From: Stutzerimonas stutzeri
GTDB taxonomy: Bacteria > Pseudomonadota > Gammaproteobacteria > Pseudomonadales > Pseudomonadaceae
NCBI RefSeq assembly: GCF_024451105.1
Contig: NZ_JANGEY010000004.1
Location: 62,001-126,000 of the forward strand
Length of the DNA: 64,000 nt
Direction of reading: 5' to 3'
The position numbers were made by a program, and so were the translations under genes. The notes beneath the pieces are model-generated. The model made no database searches. It had not been told where the DNA came from and saw only the letters and a list, made by a program, of their open reading frames with translations. Shown in pieces: positions 54,307 through 64,000 of this stretch; the stretch's first letter is position 1, and each line of letters opens with the position of its first letter.

Positions 54307-56466
54307 ATGGAGAAGCCGCCCGTGTCCGGCCCCCTGCGCCATTCGCTGGTACTGTCCCTCGGCCTGCTGAGCGCCGGCCAGACAGCTGCCGAGGATCTGT
54401 TCGTCGGCACCGTCGAACTGCCCGAAGTCCTCACCGCCACCCGCCTGCAGCAGGCGCCGGCGGAAGTGCCGGGCAGCATCAGCGTGATCGACCGCGAACT
54501 GATCCGCGCCAGCGGCGCACGCGAACTGACCGAGGTGCTGCGCCTGGTGCCGGGGATGCTGGTGGTTTCCGACGGCAACCTGACCACGGTCAACTATCAC
54601 GGCAGCAACGCCGCCCAGGCGCGCCGCCTGCAGGTACTGGTGGACGGCCGCTCGGTGTACCAGCCGGGCTTCGCGCGGGTCGACTGGAGCGATATCCCGG
54701 TGGCCATCGAGGACATCGAGCGCATCGAGGTGTTCCGCGGCCCCAACACGGTCAGCTACGGCGCCAACGCGCTGATGGCGGTGGTCAATATCATCACCCG
54801 GGCGCCGCGCGACAGCCACGGTACCCGCCTGACGATGACCCGCGGCCAGCGCGGCATCGCCGACTGGTATGCCAGCCAGGGCAACGGTTGGGAGGACGGC
54901 AGCCTGCGCCTGTCGCTGTCCGGTTGGCACGACGACGGCTTCGACCGCGACCGCAAAGGCCGGCCGATGCGCGACGAGCGGCGCCTCGGGCGTCTCAACC
55001 TGCGCGTGCAGCAGGACCTGGACCCGCACCACTCGCTGGACTGGCAGCTGGCCCTCAAGGAAGGCAGCAACCAGGCGCCCAACAGCTACGAGAAGACGGT
55101 GTTCCCCATCGCCTTCCAGCCCGGCGAGGCCGACCCCGACGCCGATGTGCACGCCCGCGACTACGCCACCAGCCTGCGCTGGAATCTCGACCTGGCGGCC
55201 GACCATCGCCTGCAGCTGCAGACTTCGCTGCAGCACTGGGAGCGCCTGCGCGAGTGGCGGGCCTGCGAGGCGCAAGTCGGCTTCAGCCCGCAACTGCGCC
55301 GGCTGTGGCGCCTGTCGCCGAGCTACGTCCAGGCGCTGGGCCGCAACCTGGACGCCGGCGACTACACGCCACCCCCCGGCACCGCCGAGCAGATGGCGCT
55401 GGCCAGCCAGGTGATCGGCCAGGTGGCCGCCACCCTCGACCCCGCCACCGGTACCCTCGCCCACTCCTGCGGCCTGATCAACGAGAACAACCGGCAGGAG
55501 CGCTTCGACCTCGAACTGCAGGACACCCTCAGCCTCTCCGAAGACCTGCGCCTGGTCAGCGGCCTGAGCTACCGTCACGACAGCGCCGACAGCGAAACCT
55601 TCCTCGGCGGCCGGTTGCGCAAGGACATCGCCCGCGCCTTCGGCCACTTCGAGTGGCGCCTGGGCAGCCACTGGCTGCTGCAGGGCGGCGTCATGTACGA
55701 GCACGACAGCCGCGCCGGCGACTCGCTGTCGCCGCGCCTGGCGCTCAACTACCTGATCGCCCCGACGCACAGCCTGCGCGCGGTGTACTCCGAGGCGGTA
55801 CGCTCGCCGGACATGTTCGAGAACCACGCCGACTGGAGCTACCGGGTCCGCGACCTGCGCCCGGCCGCCCTGGGCCTCGGCGAGGCGCTGTACTTCGCCG
55901 GCGCCCGCGGCAACGGCGAGCTCGACCAGGAACGCATGCGTTCGCGCGAGCTGGGCTACAACGGCCGCTTCGCCGAGCTGGGCCTGAGCCTCGACGTCAA
56001 GCTGTTCCACGACCAGATCGGCGGCCTGATCAGCGAGACCCTGACCCTCGAGGAGTTCCGCCCGAGCAACGCCAACCGCCTGCGCCTGCGCGGCCTGGAA
56101 AGCGAACTGGACTGGCAGCCGGGCCTGCGCGACCGCCTGCGCCTCAGCCACGCCTACATCGAGCTGGACGCCAGCCACCCTCACGACCGCCGCCCCACCC
56201 CGCGACACAGCGGTTCGGCCGCCTGGCTTCGCGACTGGGGCCACGGCTGGTCGAGCACCCTCATCTATTACGGTGCCGACCTGCTCAACGAATACCGCTT
56301 CGAGCGCCTCGACCTGCGCCTGGCCAAGCGTCTGCAGCTCGCCAGCACCCAGCTGGAGCTGGCCGGCGTCCTGCAGCAGCGGCTGGACGACGAACCGCTC
56401 GGCTGGTCCGACAACCTGTATGATGCGCGCCGCGTCGTCTGGCTCTCCGCCGGGGTCGAATTCTGA
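54307..56466 (+). CDS. TonB-dependent outer-membrane receptor
   Basis: A 719-residue receptor: signal peptide (LVLSLGLLSAGQTAA), plug domain (SISVIDRELIRASGARELTE, LVDGRSVYQPGFARVDWSDI and GPNTVSYGANALMAVVNIIT), then a beta-barrel ending in Phe (RRVVWLSAGVEF), as needed for BAM-mediated assembly. No clear TonB box was picked out. It starts a tight operon with a periplasmic binding protein and a hybrid kinase. The ligand is unknown. Confidence 0.92.
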   Translation: MEKPPVSGPLRHSLVLSLGLLSAGQTAAEDLFVGTVELPEVLTATRLQQAPAEVPGSISVIDRELIRASGARELTEVLRLVPGMLVVSDGNLTTVNYHGSNAAQARRLQVLVDGRSVYQPGFARVDWSDIPVAIEDIERIEVFRGPNTVSYGANALMAVVNIITRAPRDSHGTRLTMTRGQRGIADWYASQGNGWEDGSLRLSLSGWHDDGFDRDRKGRPMRDERRLGRLNLRVQQDLDPHHSLDWQLALKEGSNQAPNSYEKTVFPIAFQPGEADPDADVHARDYATSLRWNLDLAADHRLQLQTSLQHWERLREWRACEAQVGFSPQLRRLWRLSPSYVQALGRNLDAGDYTPPPGTAEQMALASQVIGQVAATLDPATGTLAHSCGLINENNRQERFDLELQDTLSLSEDLRLVSGLSYRHDSADSETFLGGRLRKDIARAFGHFEWRLGSHWLLQGGVMYEHDSRAGDSLSPRLALNYLIAPTHSLRAVYSEAVRSPDMFENHADWSYRVRDLRPAALGLGEALYFAGARGNGELDQERMRSRELGYNGRFAELGLSLDVKLFHDQIGGLISETLTLEEFRPSNANRLRLRGLESELDWQPGLRDRLRLSHAYIELDASHPHDRRPTPRHSGSAAWLRDWGHGWSSTLIYYGADLLNEYRFERLDLRLAKRLQLASTQLELAGVLQQRLDDEPLGWSDNLYDARRVVWLSAGVEF

Positions 56467-56469
56467 CCC

Positions 56470-57381
56470 ATGCGCCCCACCTCAAGGATGAGATTCTTGC
56501 AAGCGCTCGCGCTTTTCTGTCTGCTGGCCACCTCGGCGTTCAGCCAAGCCGCCGAGATCCTGGTCGCCGCCGGCAACGACACCCCCGCGCTGCGGCGCTT
56601 CGTCGCCGAACTGGCCGCCCGCCGGCCGGACGACCGGGTCCGCTTCCTCCCCCTCGCCGCGCTGGGCGCTCCCGCCGCGCTGCCCCCCGACAGCCGCCTG
56701 GTGCTGCTCGGCGCCGACGCCCTCGACTGGCGCCTCGGCGAGGCCGCCGGCCCGCCGACCCTGGTCCTGCAGATCAGCCGGGTACAGGCCTTCGGACGCC
56801 TGCGGGAACAGCGTCCGCCCCGGCTCACCCTGCTCTGGAGCGATCCGCCGCCGGCCCGCCAGCTGCGCCTGATCCGCCAGTTGCTGCCGCATGCGCGCCG
56901 GGTCGGCGTGCTGTACGCGGACGACAGCCGCTTCATGATCGACGAACTGCGCCGCCTGGCGGCCGCCCAGGGTCTGGTCGTGACGCCCTGGTACTGGCCG
57001 GACAACCGCGACAACCGGCCGCTCAACCGCCTGCTCGACAGCAGCGACGTGCTGCTCGGCATCGACGATCCGGCACTCTACAACCCGGCCACCATCAAGG
57101 GCCTGCTGCTCGCCAGCTACGGCCGACGCCTGGCCCTGGTCGGCCCGACCGCGGCCTTCGTCCGCGCCGGCAGTCTGAGCAGCAGCTACAGCGACCAGCA
57201 GGACTGGCTCGACGAACTCGACCAGCTGCTCGCACTGGAGCCTCGCGCTTGGCCCCGCGAGGCCTACCCCCGACGCTTCAAGGTGCTCGGCAACCCGCAG
57301 GTGGCCCGCTCGCTGGGCGTCGGACCGAGCGACGATCGCGACCAGGCCCTGCGCCTGCAGCAGTGGGAGCACGCACAATGA
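56470..57381 (+). CDS. Periplasmic ABC-type substrate-binding-like protein
   Basis: A 303-residue exported protein with signal peptide (LQALALFCLLATSAFSQAAE) and two-lobe architecture seen in the ABC substrate-binding-like COG2984 group (RRVGVLYADDSRFMIDELRR, LLGIDDPALYNPATIKGLLL, ASYGRRLALVGPTAAFVRAG). No permease or ATPase gene is nearby. It begins 3 bases after the TonB receptor and overlaps the hybrid kinase start, so it may present a ligand to the kinase rather than feed a transporter (inference). ATG 56488 is an alternative start. Confidence 0.8.
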   Translation: MRPTSRMRFLQALALFCLLATSAFSQAAEILVAAGNDTPALRRFVAELAARRPDDRVRFLPLAALGAPAALPPDSRLVLLGADALDWRLGEAAGPPTLVLQISRVQAFGRLREQRPPRLTLLWSDPPPARQLRLIRQLLPHARRVGVLYADDSRFMIDELRRLAAAQGLVVTPWYWPDNRDNRPLNRLLDSSDVLLGIDDPALYNPATIKGLLLASYGRRLALVGPTAAFVRAGSLSSSYSDQQDWLDELDQLLALEPRAWPREAYPRRFKVLGNPQVARSLGVGPSDDRDQALRLQQWEHAQ

Positions 57382-59288
57382 TGATGCACTGGCGCCACAG
57401 CAGGATCCGCACCCGCACCCTGGCCATCAGCCTCGGCCCGGCGCTGCTGCTGACCCTGCTGCTGACCGGCTACCTGACCTATTCGCGCCTGCAGGACCTG
57501 CACGAGGAGCTGACCCAGACCGGCCAGCTGATCGCCGACCAGCTGGCGCCGGCCACCGAGTATGGGGTGATCTCCGGCAACATCCCGATCCTCGAAGGCC
57601 TGCTGCAGGCCAGCCTGGAGATTCCGCACGTGCGCTACATCGAAGTGCGCGACCGCAGCGATGCGGTGCTCGCCTACGTCGAACAGCCGCGCGGCGGGCG
57701 CGACGCCAGCATCGAAGTGTTCGAGGCCCGCATCCTGCGCCAGCAGGTCAGACTCGACGACCCCTTCCTGATCAGCCCGCCGCTGCCGCTGCGGACGCCC
57801 GAGGAGGACCGGCTCGGCCGGGTGCTGGTCGGCATGACCGACGAGGCGTTCGAGCGCCGGCAGACCCAGATCCTCCTGCGCGCCAGCCTGCTGGCGCTGA
57901 TGGCGCTGGTGCTCACCCTGCTGCTCGCCTACCGGCTGGCGCGCAGCCTGTCGGAGCCGATCCACGCCATGGGCCGCGCCCTGGAGGCCATCAAGGAAGG
58001 CAACTATCAGGCCGAGCTGCCGGTGGCCGACCGTGGCGAGATCGGCGACCTGGCCCGCCACATCAACCGCCTGGCCGCCGCCCTGGAGCAGGCCCAGGCC
58101 GAGCAGCAGCGCAGCATCGCCCAACTGGTCGCCGCGCGCGAGGAGGCCGAGCAGGCCAGCCGCGCCAAGTCCGACTTCCTGGCGATGATGAGCCACGAGC
58201 TGCGCACGCCGATGAACGGCGTACTGGGAATGCTGCAACTGCTGGAGACCACCGAGCAGTCCAGCGAACAGGCCGAGTACACCGCACTGGCCACCGAGTC
58301 GACCGAACACCTGCTCAAGGTGATCAACGACATCCTCGACTTCTCGCGCATCGAGCGTGGCTCGCTGGAGCTCGAACACATCCCCTTCCAGCTGCCCGAG
58401 CTGATCGCCAACTCGGTGCAGGTGTTCCGTCCCGGCGCCCAGCAGCGCGGCCTGGAGCTGCGCCTGGACCTGCAGCCCGGTCTGGAAAACCTCGAGGTGC
58501 GCGGCGACCCGACCCGCCTGCGGCAGATCCTTGTCAACCTGATCGGCAACGCGCTGAAGTTCACCGAGCAGGGGCACGTCACGGTGAACGTCCGCTGGCA
58601 GGTGCTCGACCAGCAGCAGATGCTCTGGCTGACCGTCGCCGTGCGCGACACCGGCATCGGCATCGCCCCGGAACGCCTGCAGCACATGTTCGACGCCTTC
58701 GAGCAGGCCGACAGCTCCACCTCGCGACGTTTCGGCGGTACCGGCCTGGGCCTGTCGATCGCCCGCACCCTGGCCGAACGCATGGGCGGCGGCCTGCACG
58801 CGGAAAGCACGCTCGGCGAAGGCTCGACCTTCACCCTGGAACTGCCGCTGCCCTGGCTCCACCGGCAGAGCGACGAGCGGGTGCTGCTGGACAGCGAGCT
58901 GACCGCCGGCAGCGGCCAGACGGTGCTGCTGGTGGAGGACAACCCGGTCAACCAGACGGTGATCGAGGCCATCCTGCGCAGCCTGGGCTGCATCCCGCAG
59001 CTGGCCGGCAACGGCCAGGCCGCCCTGCAGGCCGTCGCGCAGCAGCCGTTCGCCGCCATCCTGATGGACTGCCGGCTGCCCGACCTGGACGGCTGCAGCG
59101 CCACCCGACAGATCCGCAGCGGCGACGGGCCGAACCGGCATACGCCGATCATCGCCCTGACCGCCAACGCCCTGCAGGGCGACCGCGAAGCGTGCCTGGC
59201 GGCCGGCATGAACGACTACCTGGCCAAACCGTTCAAGCGCTCCGACCTGCGCGCCATCCTGCAACGCTGGGTGCACAACCGACCATAG
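57378..59288 (+). CDS. BarA-like hybrid sensor histidine kinase
   Basis: A 636-residue kinase: membrane helix near residues 15-33 (LAISLGPALLLTLLLTGYLT), periplasmic sensor of about 135 residues, second helix (LLALMALVLTLLLAYRLA), HAMP (LSEPIHAMGRALEAIKEGNY), HisKA with His in MMSHELRTPMNGVLG, HATPase (GTGLGLSIARTLAERMGG) and C-terminal REC with Asp in AILMDCRLPDLDG. There is no Hpt, so a separate phosphotransfer protein is needed. The ATG overlaps the stop of the binding-protein gene. The layout resembles BarA/GacS, but the setting with a TonB receptor differs from GacS. Confidence 0.92.
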   Translation: MMMHWRHSRIRTRTLAISLGPALLLTLLLTGYLTYSRLQDLHEELTQTGQLIADQLAPATEYGVISGNIPILEGLLQASLEIPHVRYIEVRDRSDAVLAYVEQPRGGRDASIEVFEARILRQQVRLDDPFLISPPLPLRTPEEDRLGRVLVGMTDEAFERRQTQILLRASLLALMALVLTLLLAYRLARSLSEPIHAMGRALEAIKEGNYQAELPVADRGEIGDLARHINRLAAALEQAQAEQQRSIAQLVAAREEAEQASRAKSDFLAMMSHELRTPMNGVLGMLQLLETTEQSSEQAEYTALATESTEHLLKVINDILDFSRIERGSLELEHIPFQLPELIANSVQVFRPGAQQRGLELRLDLQPGLENLEVRGDPTRLRQILVNLIGNALKFTEQGHVTVNVRWQVLDQQQMLWLTVAVRDTGIGIAPERLQHMFDAFEQADSSTSRRFGGTGLGLSIARTLAERMGGGLHAESTLGEGSTFTLELPLPWLHRQSDERVLLDSELTAGSGQTVLLVEDNPVNQTVIEAILRSLGCIPQLAGNGQAALQAVAQQPFAAILMDCRLPDLDGCSATRQIRSGDGPNRHTPIIALTANALQGDREACLAAGMNDYLAKPFKRSDLRAILQRWVHNRP

Positions 59289-59495
59289 GCGGCTGGCGAA
59301 AATCCGCGAAATACGGCAGGCTTGCACCCGCACAGTCGTGGCCGGCAGGCGTTCGCCTGCGGAATACCCCCGGTCGGCCTGTGACTTTCATCACCTGGCC
59401 ATAGTCTATAACCAGACCATTGCCGCGCTCCCACCGGGAGGGGCGAGGCCAGAAAGATCTGCCCCCTGTGGTACAGGGATCGTCGAGGAGCTCGC

Positions 59496-60011
59496 ATGAC
59501 CAAACAAAACGCCTTCACTCGGGAAGAACTGCTCAGCTGCAGCCGCGGTGAACTGTTCGGCCCGGGTAACGCGCAACTGCCCGCCCCCAACATGCTGATG
59601 ATCGATCGCATCGTCCACATCAGCGAAACCGGCGGCAAGTACGGCAAAGGCGAAATCGTGGCCGAGCTCGACATCAACCCGGACCTGTGGTTCTTCGCCT
59701 GCCACTTCGAGGGCGACCCGGTGATGCCCGGCTGCCTGGGCCTGGACGCCATGTGGCAGCTGGTCGGCTTCTACCTCGGCTGGCAGGGCAATCCCGGCCG
59801 CGGCCGCGCCCTGGGTTCGGGCGAGGTGAAATTCTTCGGCCAGGTCTTGCCGACCGCCAAGAAAGTCACCTACAACATCCACATCAAGCGCACCATCAAC
59901 CGCTCGCTGATCCTCGGCATCGCCGACGGCACGGTCAGCGTCGACGGTCGCGAGATCTACAGCGCCGAAGGCCTGCGCGTCGGCCTGTTCACTTCCACTG
60001 ACAGCTTCTAA
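59496..60011 (+). CDS. fabA: 3-hydroxydecanoyl-ACP dehydratase/isomerase
   Basis: A 171-residue enzyme that dehydrates 3-hydroxydecanoyl-ACP and isomerises the product to cis-3-decenoyl-ACP, the branch point to unsaturated fatty acids. The active site is [19 protein letters not shown] with His70 and Asp84. It is followed 11 bases later by fabB, the pair needed for anaerobic-type unsaturated fatty acid synthesis. A TATAAC at 59407-59412 is a possible -10 box. Confidence 0.98.
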   Translation: MTKQNAFTREELLSCSRGELFGPGNAQLPAPNMLMIDRIVHISETGGKYGKGEIVAELDINPDLWFFACHFEGDPVMPGCLGLDAMWQLVGFYLGWQGNPGRGRALGSGEVKFFGQVLPTAKKVTYNIHIKRTINRSLILGIADGTVSVDGREIYSAEGLRVGLFTSTDSF

Positions 60012-60022
60012 GGGTTACCCGC

Positions 60023-61240
60023 ATGCGTCGCGTCGTAATCACCGGGATGGGCATCGTGTCCTGCCTCGGCACTGACAAAGAGACCGTTTCCGCCAACCTG
60101 CGCGCCGGCAATTCCGGCATCCGCTTCAACCAGTCGTACGCCGACATGGGGCTGCGCAGCCAGGTTTCCGGCTCGGTCAACCTCGACCTCGAAGCCCTGA
60201 TCGACCGCAAGGTCTACCGCTTCATGGGTGACGCCGCCGCCTTCGCCTACCTGTCGATGGAGCAGGCGATCAAGGATGCCGGCCTGTCCGCGGAAGAGAT
60301 CTCCAGCCCGCGCGTCGGTCTGATCGCAGGCTCCGGCGGAGCCTCCACCTTCAACCAGATGGAAGCCCTCGACACCCTGCGCGAGAAGGGCGTCAAGCGC
60401 GTCGGCCCGTACCGCGTACCGCGCACCATGGGCAGCACCGTGTCCGCCTGCCTGGCCACCCCGTTCAAGATCAAGGGCGTCAACTACTCGATCTCCTCCG
60501 CCTGCGCCACCAGCGCCCATTGCATCGGCAATGCCATGGAGCAGATCCAGATGGGCAAGCAGGACATCGTGTTCGCCGGCGGCGGTGAAGAGGAGCACTG
60601 GAGCCAGAGCTTCCTGTTCGACGCCATGGGCGCGCTGTCCACCCAGTACAACGATACCCCGGAGAAGGCCTCGCGCGCCTACGACGCCAAGCGCGACGGC
60701 TTCGTGATCGCCGGCGGCGGCGGCATGGTGGTGGTCGAGGCCCTCGACCACGCCCTGGCCCGCGGCGCGAAGATCTATGCCGAGATCGTCGGCTACGGCG
60801 CCACCTCGGACGGCTACGACATGGTCGCGCCGAGCGGCGAAGGCGCAGTGCGCTGCATGCAGCAGGCGCTGGCCACCGTCGACACCCCGATCGACTACCT
60901 GAACACCCACGGCACCTCCACCCCGGTCGGCGACGTCGCCGAGGCCGGCGCGGTGCGCAGCGTGTTCGGCGACAAGGCGCCGCTGATCAGCTCGACCAAG
61001 AGCCTGTCCGGCCACTCGCTGGGCGCCGCCGGCGTGCAGGAAGCCATCTACACTCTGCTGATGATGGAGGGCAACTTCGTCGCCGGCTCGGCCAACATCG
61101 AGGAACTCGACCCGGCCGTGGCCGACCTGCCGATCGTCACCGAGAGCCGCGACTTCACCATCAACACCGCGATGAGCAACAGCTTCGGCTTCGGCGGCAC
61201 CAATGCCACGCTGGTGCTGAAGCGCTGGACTGGCGAATAA
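60023..61240 (+). CDS. fabB: 3-oxoacyl-ACP synthase I
   Basis: A 405-residue condensing enzyme that elongates cis-3-decenoyl-ACP. Catalytic Cys in [14 protein letters not shown], and His residues in [12 protein letters not shown] and [15 protein letters not shown]. The C-terminus keeps the [14 protein letters not shown] block. It is in an operon with fabA, as in other gammaproteobacteria. Confidence 0.98.
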   Translation: MRRVVITGMGIVSCLGTDKETVSANLRAGNSGIRFNQSYADMGLRSQVSGSVNLDLEALIDRKVYRFMGDAAAFAYLSMEQAIKDAGLSAEEISSPRVGLIAGSGGASTFNQMEALDTLREKGVKRVGPYRVPRTMGSTVSACLATPFKIKGVNYSISSACATSAHCIGNAMEQIQMGKQDIVFAGGGEEEHWSQSFLFDAMGALSTQYNDTPEKASRAYDAKRDGFVIAGGGGMVVVEALDHALARGAKIYAEIVGYGATSDGYDMVAPSGEGAVRCMQQALATVDTPIDYLNTHGTSTPVGDVAEAGAVRSVFGDKAPLISSTKSLSGHSLGAAGVQEAIYTLLMMEGNFVAGSANIEELDPAVADLPIVTESRDFTINTAMSNSFGFGGTNATLVLKRWTGE

Positions 61241-61264
61241 GCACCAGCCCTGCCCTGCTCCCCC

Positions 61265-61295
61265 ACAACGGCACCTTCGGGTGCCGTTGTCGTTT
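61265..61295. terminator. Terminator after fabAB
   Basis: ACAACGGCACC and GGTGCCGTTGT make a perfect 11-bp stem closed by a TTCG tetraloop, 25 bases after fabB. The T-run is short (CGTTTC). It lies between the convergent fabB and htpG genes. Confidence 0.75.
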
Positions 61296-61458
61296 CTGCG
61301 CCGACGCACGCCACAACGCGCCGCCGACTCCTCCCCAGGCCTTGGGGGCAATCCGCGGCACGCCACGCGCAGCGCGCACGCCAGACCAACAAGCTTATGC
61401 CGCCCACCCCGGAGGGTGGACGGCATGCTCGCTACGGCTGCGGGCTGATCGCGGACGA

Positions 61459-63363
61459 TCAGGCCGATAGTTCGACCAGCAGCCTGTTCAGGCGCTGCAC
61501 GTAGGCGGCCGGATCCTTCAGGCTGTCGCCGGCGGCCAGCGCGGCCTGGTCGAAGAGGATGTGCGACAGCTCGGCGAAACGCTCCTCGTCAGCTTCCATG
61601 TCCAGCTTCTCGATCAGCGGATGCTGCGGGTTGATCTCGAAGATCGGCCTGGATTCGGGCACCTTCTGCCCGCTGGCCTCGAGGATCTGGCGCATCTGCA
61701 GGCCGAGATCCTGCTCGCCGATGGCGAGGATCGCCGGCGAGTCGGTCAGGCGATGCGACACGCGCACCTCGGCGACCTGCTCGCCAAGGGCGGCCTTGAG
61801 GCGCTCGATCAGCCCCTCCTTGGCCTTGGCCACTTCCTCCTGGGCCTTCCGGTCCTCCTCCGAGTCGAGCTTGCCGAGGTCCAGGTCGCCGCGGGCGACG
61901 TCGACGAACTGCTTGCCGTCGAACTCCGGCAGGTAGCTCATCAGCCACTCGTCGATGCGGTCGGTGAGCAGCAGCACCTCGATGCCCTTCTTGCGGAACA
62001 CCTCGAGATGCGGGCTGTTCTTGACCTGGGCGTAGCTCTCGCCGGTCAGGTAGTAGATCTTGTCCTGGCCTTCCTTCAGGCGGCCGAGATAGTCGGCCAG
62101 CGCCACGCTCTGCGCGCCGGAAGCGTCGCTGGTGGAGGCGAAGCGCAGCAGCCCGGCGATCTTCTCCTTGTTGGCGAAGTCTTCCGCCGGACCTTCCTTG
62201 AGCACCTGGCCGAAGGCCTTCCAGAAGGTCTGGTAGTCCTCCGGCTTGTCCTTGGCCAGCTTCTCCAGCATGTCGAGCACGCGCCTGGTCAGCGCCGACT
62301 TCATCGAGTCGATCACCGGGCCGGACTGCAGGATCTCGCGGGACACGTTCAGCGACAGGTCGTTGGAGTCGACCACGCCCTTGATGAAGCGCAGGTACAA
62401 CGGCAGGAACTGGTCGGCCTGGTCCATGATGAACACGCGCTGCACGTAGAGCTTGAGGCCCTTGGGCGCCTCGCGGTGGTACAGGTCGAACGGCGCACGT
62501 GCCGGCACGTAGAGCAGCGAGCTGTACTCGAGCTTGCCCTCGACCTTGTTGTGGCTCCAGCTCAGCGGATTCTCGAAGTCGTGGGCGACGTGCTTGTAGA
62601 ACTCCTGATACTCCTCGTCCTTGACCTCGCTGCGCGGACGGGTCCACAGCGCGCTGGCGCGGTTGACGGTTTCCCACTCGACCTCGGCCGGCTTGTCCTT
62701 CTCTTCACCGAAGTGTTCCTTGGGCAGCTCGATGGGCAGGGCGATGTGGTCGGAGTATTTCTTGACGATGTTGCGCAGACGCCAGCCGTCGGCGAACTCG
62801 CTCTCGTCGGCCTTCAGGTGCAGGACGATGCGGGTGCCGCGCTCGGCCTTGTCGATGCTGGCGATGTCGAACTCGCCCTCGCCCTTCGAGCTCCAGTGCA
62901 CACCCTCGCTGGCGGCCAGGCCGGCGCGGCGGGTGTAGACGTCGACCTGGTCGGCGACGATGAACGCCGAGTAGAAGCCCACGCCGAACTGGCCGATCAG
63001 CTGGGAATCCTTCTTCTGGTCGCCGGAGAGGTTCTTCAGGAACTCGGCGGTGCCGGACTTGGCGATGGTACCGAGGTGGGCGATCACCTCGTCGCGGCTC
63101 ATGCCGATGCCGTTGTCCTCGAGGGTGACGGTGCGCGCCTCCTTGTCGAAGCTCAGGCGGATCTTCAGCGGGTCGCCGCCTTCCAGCAGCGCCGGGTTGG
63201 CCAGCGCCTCGAAGCGCAGCTTGTCGGCGGCGTCGGAGGCATTGGAGATCAGCTCGCGCAGGAAGATCTCCTTGTTCGAATACAGGGAATGGATCATCAG
63301 GTGAAGCAGCTGCTTCACTTCGGTCTGAAAACCCAGGGTCTCTTTGCGAGTCTCCACGCTCAT
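61459..63363 (-). CDS. htpG: Molecular chaperone HtpG (bacterial Hsp90)
   Basis: A 634-residue Hsp90 ATPase chaperone. N-terminal GHKL ATPase with [20 protein letters not shown], the [11 protein letters not shown] motif and [15 protein letters not shown]. Middle domain with the conserved [20 protein letters not shown] and [10 protein letters not shown]-terminal dimerisation domain. The start [10 protein letters not shown] at 63363 is the family N-terminus; the 16 codons upstream in frame are not. Confidence 0.98.
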   Translation of the reverse strand: MSVETRKETLGFQTEVKQLLHLMIHSLYSNKEIFLRELISNASDAADKLRFEALANPALLEGGDPLKIRLSFDKEARTVTLEDNGIGMSRDEVIAHLGTIAKSGTAEFLKNLSGDQKKDSQLIGQFGVGFYSAFIVADQVDVYTRRAGLAASEGVHWSSKGEGEFDIASIDKAERGTRIVLHLKADESEFADGWRLRNIVKKYSDHIALPIELPKEHFGEEKDKPAEVEWETVNRASALWTRPRSEVKDEEYQEFYKHVAHDFENPLSWSHNKVEGKLEYSSLLYVPARAPFDLYHREAPKGLKLYVQRVFIMDQADQFLPLYLRFIKGVVDSNDLSLNVSREILQSGPVIDSMKSALTRRVLDMLEKLAKDKPEDYQTFWKAFGQVLKEGPAEDFANKEKIAGLLRFASTSDASGAQSVALADYLGRLKEGQDKIYYLTGESYAQVKNSPHLEVFRKKGIEVLLLTDRIDEWLMSYLPEFDGKQFVDVARGDLDLGKLDSEEDRKAQEEVAKAKEGLIERLKAALGEQVAEVRVSHRLTDSPAILAIGEQDLGLQMRQILEASGQKVPESRPIFEINPQHPLIEKLDMEADEERFAELSHILFDQAALAAGDSLKDPAAYVQRLNRLLVELSA

Positions 63364-63460
63364 GAATGCGAACTCCACGGATGACAGGACCGCGTCTGCG
63401 GCGAACGCCATGGATATGGAGACTTCGCCCGGAATTTCAAGGGCTTGCCGGCAACGCGGA

Positions 63461-64000
63461 TCAGGGCTCGAGCAGCTCGATGCTCGCCACCTCGCTCGGG
63501 CGGAGGATGAAGCTGGCTTCCCCCTGCCCGCCTAGCGAATGCCGGATGACCAAGCGCCCCTCGGGATTCAGGCCGTCGAAGCGCCCCTCGGCGCTGCGCC
63601 CGCGCTCGGTGACCACCAGCAGGCGCGCCCCAAGATAGCGACTCGGCGAGGCGAGCAGGCGTTCGAGGGAGAAACCGATGCGCCGGTCGAGTGGTCGCTC
63701 CTCGCCGCGCACCACGGTGGTCGGCACCGGCGCCATGCGCTGCAACTCCGCCTCGCTGGGCGGCGGCAGCGGCGGCGCCTGATCGCCCTCGACCCGCCAG
63801 CCATGCAGCTCGCTGCGCTTGAGCGTCACCCGATAGGAACGCCAACTGCCCGCCACCCGCGCCTGCAGCTCGAGATCGAGCCGGTTGCCATCCAGGTCGA
63901 GCAACGGCAGCGCCTGCAACTCGACGTCCCGACGCCGCGTACTGCGCTGCAGGTAGTCGGTGACCAGCCAGGCGATGGTTTCCTGCGAGTTGTGCCGGGT
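63461..64000 (-). CDS. Conserved hypothetical protein, C-terminal part (5' end outside window)
   Basis: The frame stays open to the window edge ([20 protein letters not shown] is encoded at 64000-63941), so this is the 3' part of a longer gene on the minus strand; 179 residues are visible. It reads [20 protein letters not shown] and [20 protein letters not shown], beta-rich with no recognised motif. I cannot assign a function. It lies upstream of htpG on the same strand. Confidence 0.7.
   Translation of the reverse strand, partial: TRHNSQETIAWLVTDYLQRSTRRRDVELQALPLLDLDGNRLDLELQARVAGSWRSYRVTLKRSELHGWRVEGDQAPPLPPPSEAELQRMAPVPTTVVRGEERPLDRRIGFSLERLLASPSRYLGARLLVVTERGRSAEGRFDGLNPEGRLVIRHSLGGQGEASFILRPSEVASIELLEP

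Overview
The window is GC-rich DNA from a gammaproteobacterium of the Pseudomonas group. The gene orders tRNA-Gly/Cys/Leu-pgsA-uvrC-gacA, nirBD-nasA-cobA, selU-selD and fabA-fabB are typical of Pseudomonas, and gacA has the expected GTG start. Coding density is high and most operons are joined by 4-base ATGA overlaps.

Layout. (1) 1-1.9 kb: the end of a chemoreceptor gene, then tRNA-Leu(TAA). (2) About 1.95-17.66 kb: an integrated island that splits the usual tRNA-Gly/Cys/Leu cluster. A degraded 3' half of tRNA-Cys lies at its left end and the intact tRNA-Cys at its right end; both share an identical 20-base core over the anticodon arm, as expected of attL and attR. The island carries a higBA-type toxin-antitoxin pair, a Vsr/5mC-methyltransferase/endonuclease cassette between 620-base direct repeats, an AT-rich ATPase plus small-protein pair, a phage antirepressor with a C4-like antisense RNA leader, a PD-(D/E)XK nuclease pair, an SRAP protein, and an eroded prophage end (integrase C-terminus, tail fragment, endolysin, Rz, Rz1). 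Directly downstream of the lysis genes is a protein with a Cry delta-endotoxin domain I joined to a jacalin-like lectin domain.

(3) 17.6-21 kb: tRNA-Cys, tRNA-Gly, pgsA, uvrC, gacA. (4) 21.3-27.5 kb: a four-gene phosphorelay operon (hybrid kinase with Hpt, REC-HD-GYP regulator, sensor kinase, single REC protein). (5) 28-35 kb: a divergent arsenic cluster. arsR-arsH-phosphatase-GAPDH-arsJ run left and ACR3-ArsP-like permease-thioredoxin run right around two inverted operator-like boxes; no arsC is present. (6) 36.3-43.2 kb: nitrate/nitrite assimilation (nirB, nirD, nasA, cobA) behind a sigma54 promoter and an attenuator-like leader. (7) 43.6-54.2 kb: transporter, cytochrome, selenium (selD, selU), lipid and gpsA housekeeping genes. 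(8) 54.3-59.3 kb: an operon of TonB-dependent receptor, periplasmic binding protein and hybrid kinase. (9) 59.5-64 kb: fabA-fabB, htpG and a partial gene.

How the parts work together: the island looks like a defence and cargo locus built on a decayed phage, where the lysis genes could release the Cry-like protein. The arsenic cluster covers As(III) efflux (ACR3), arsenate efflux as 1-arseno-3-phosphoglycerate (GAPDH/ArsJ) and organoarsenicals (ArsH, perhaps the ArsP-like permease). CobA makes the siroheme precursor that NirB needs. SelD makes the selenophosphate that SelU uses.
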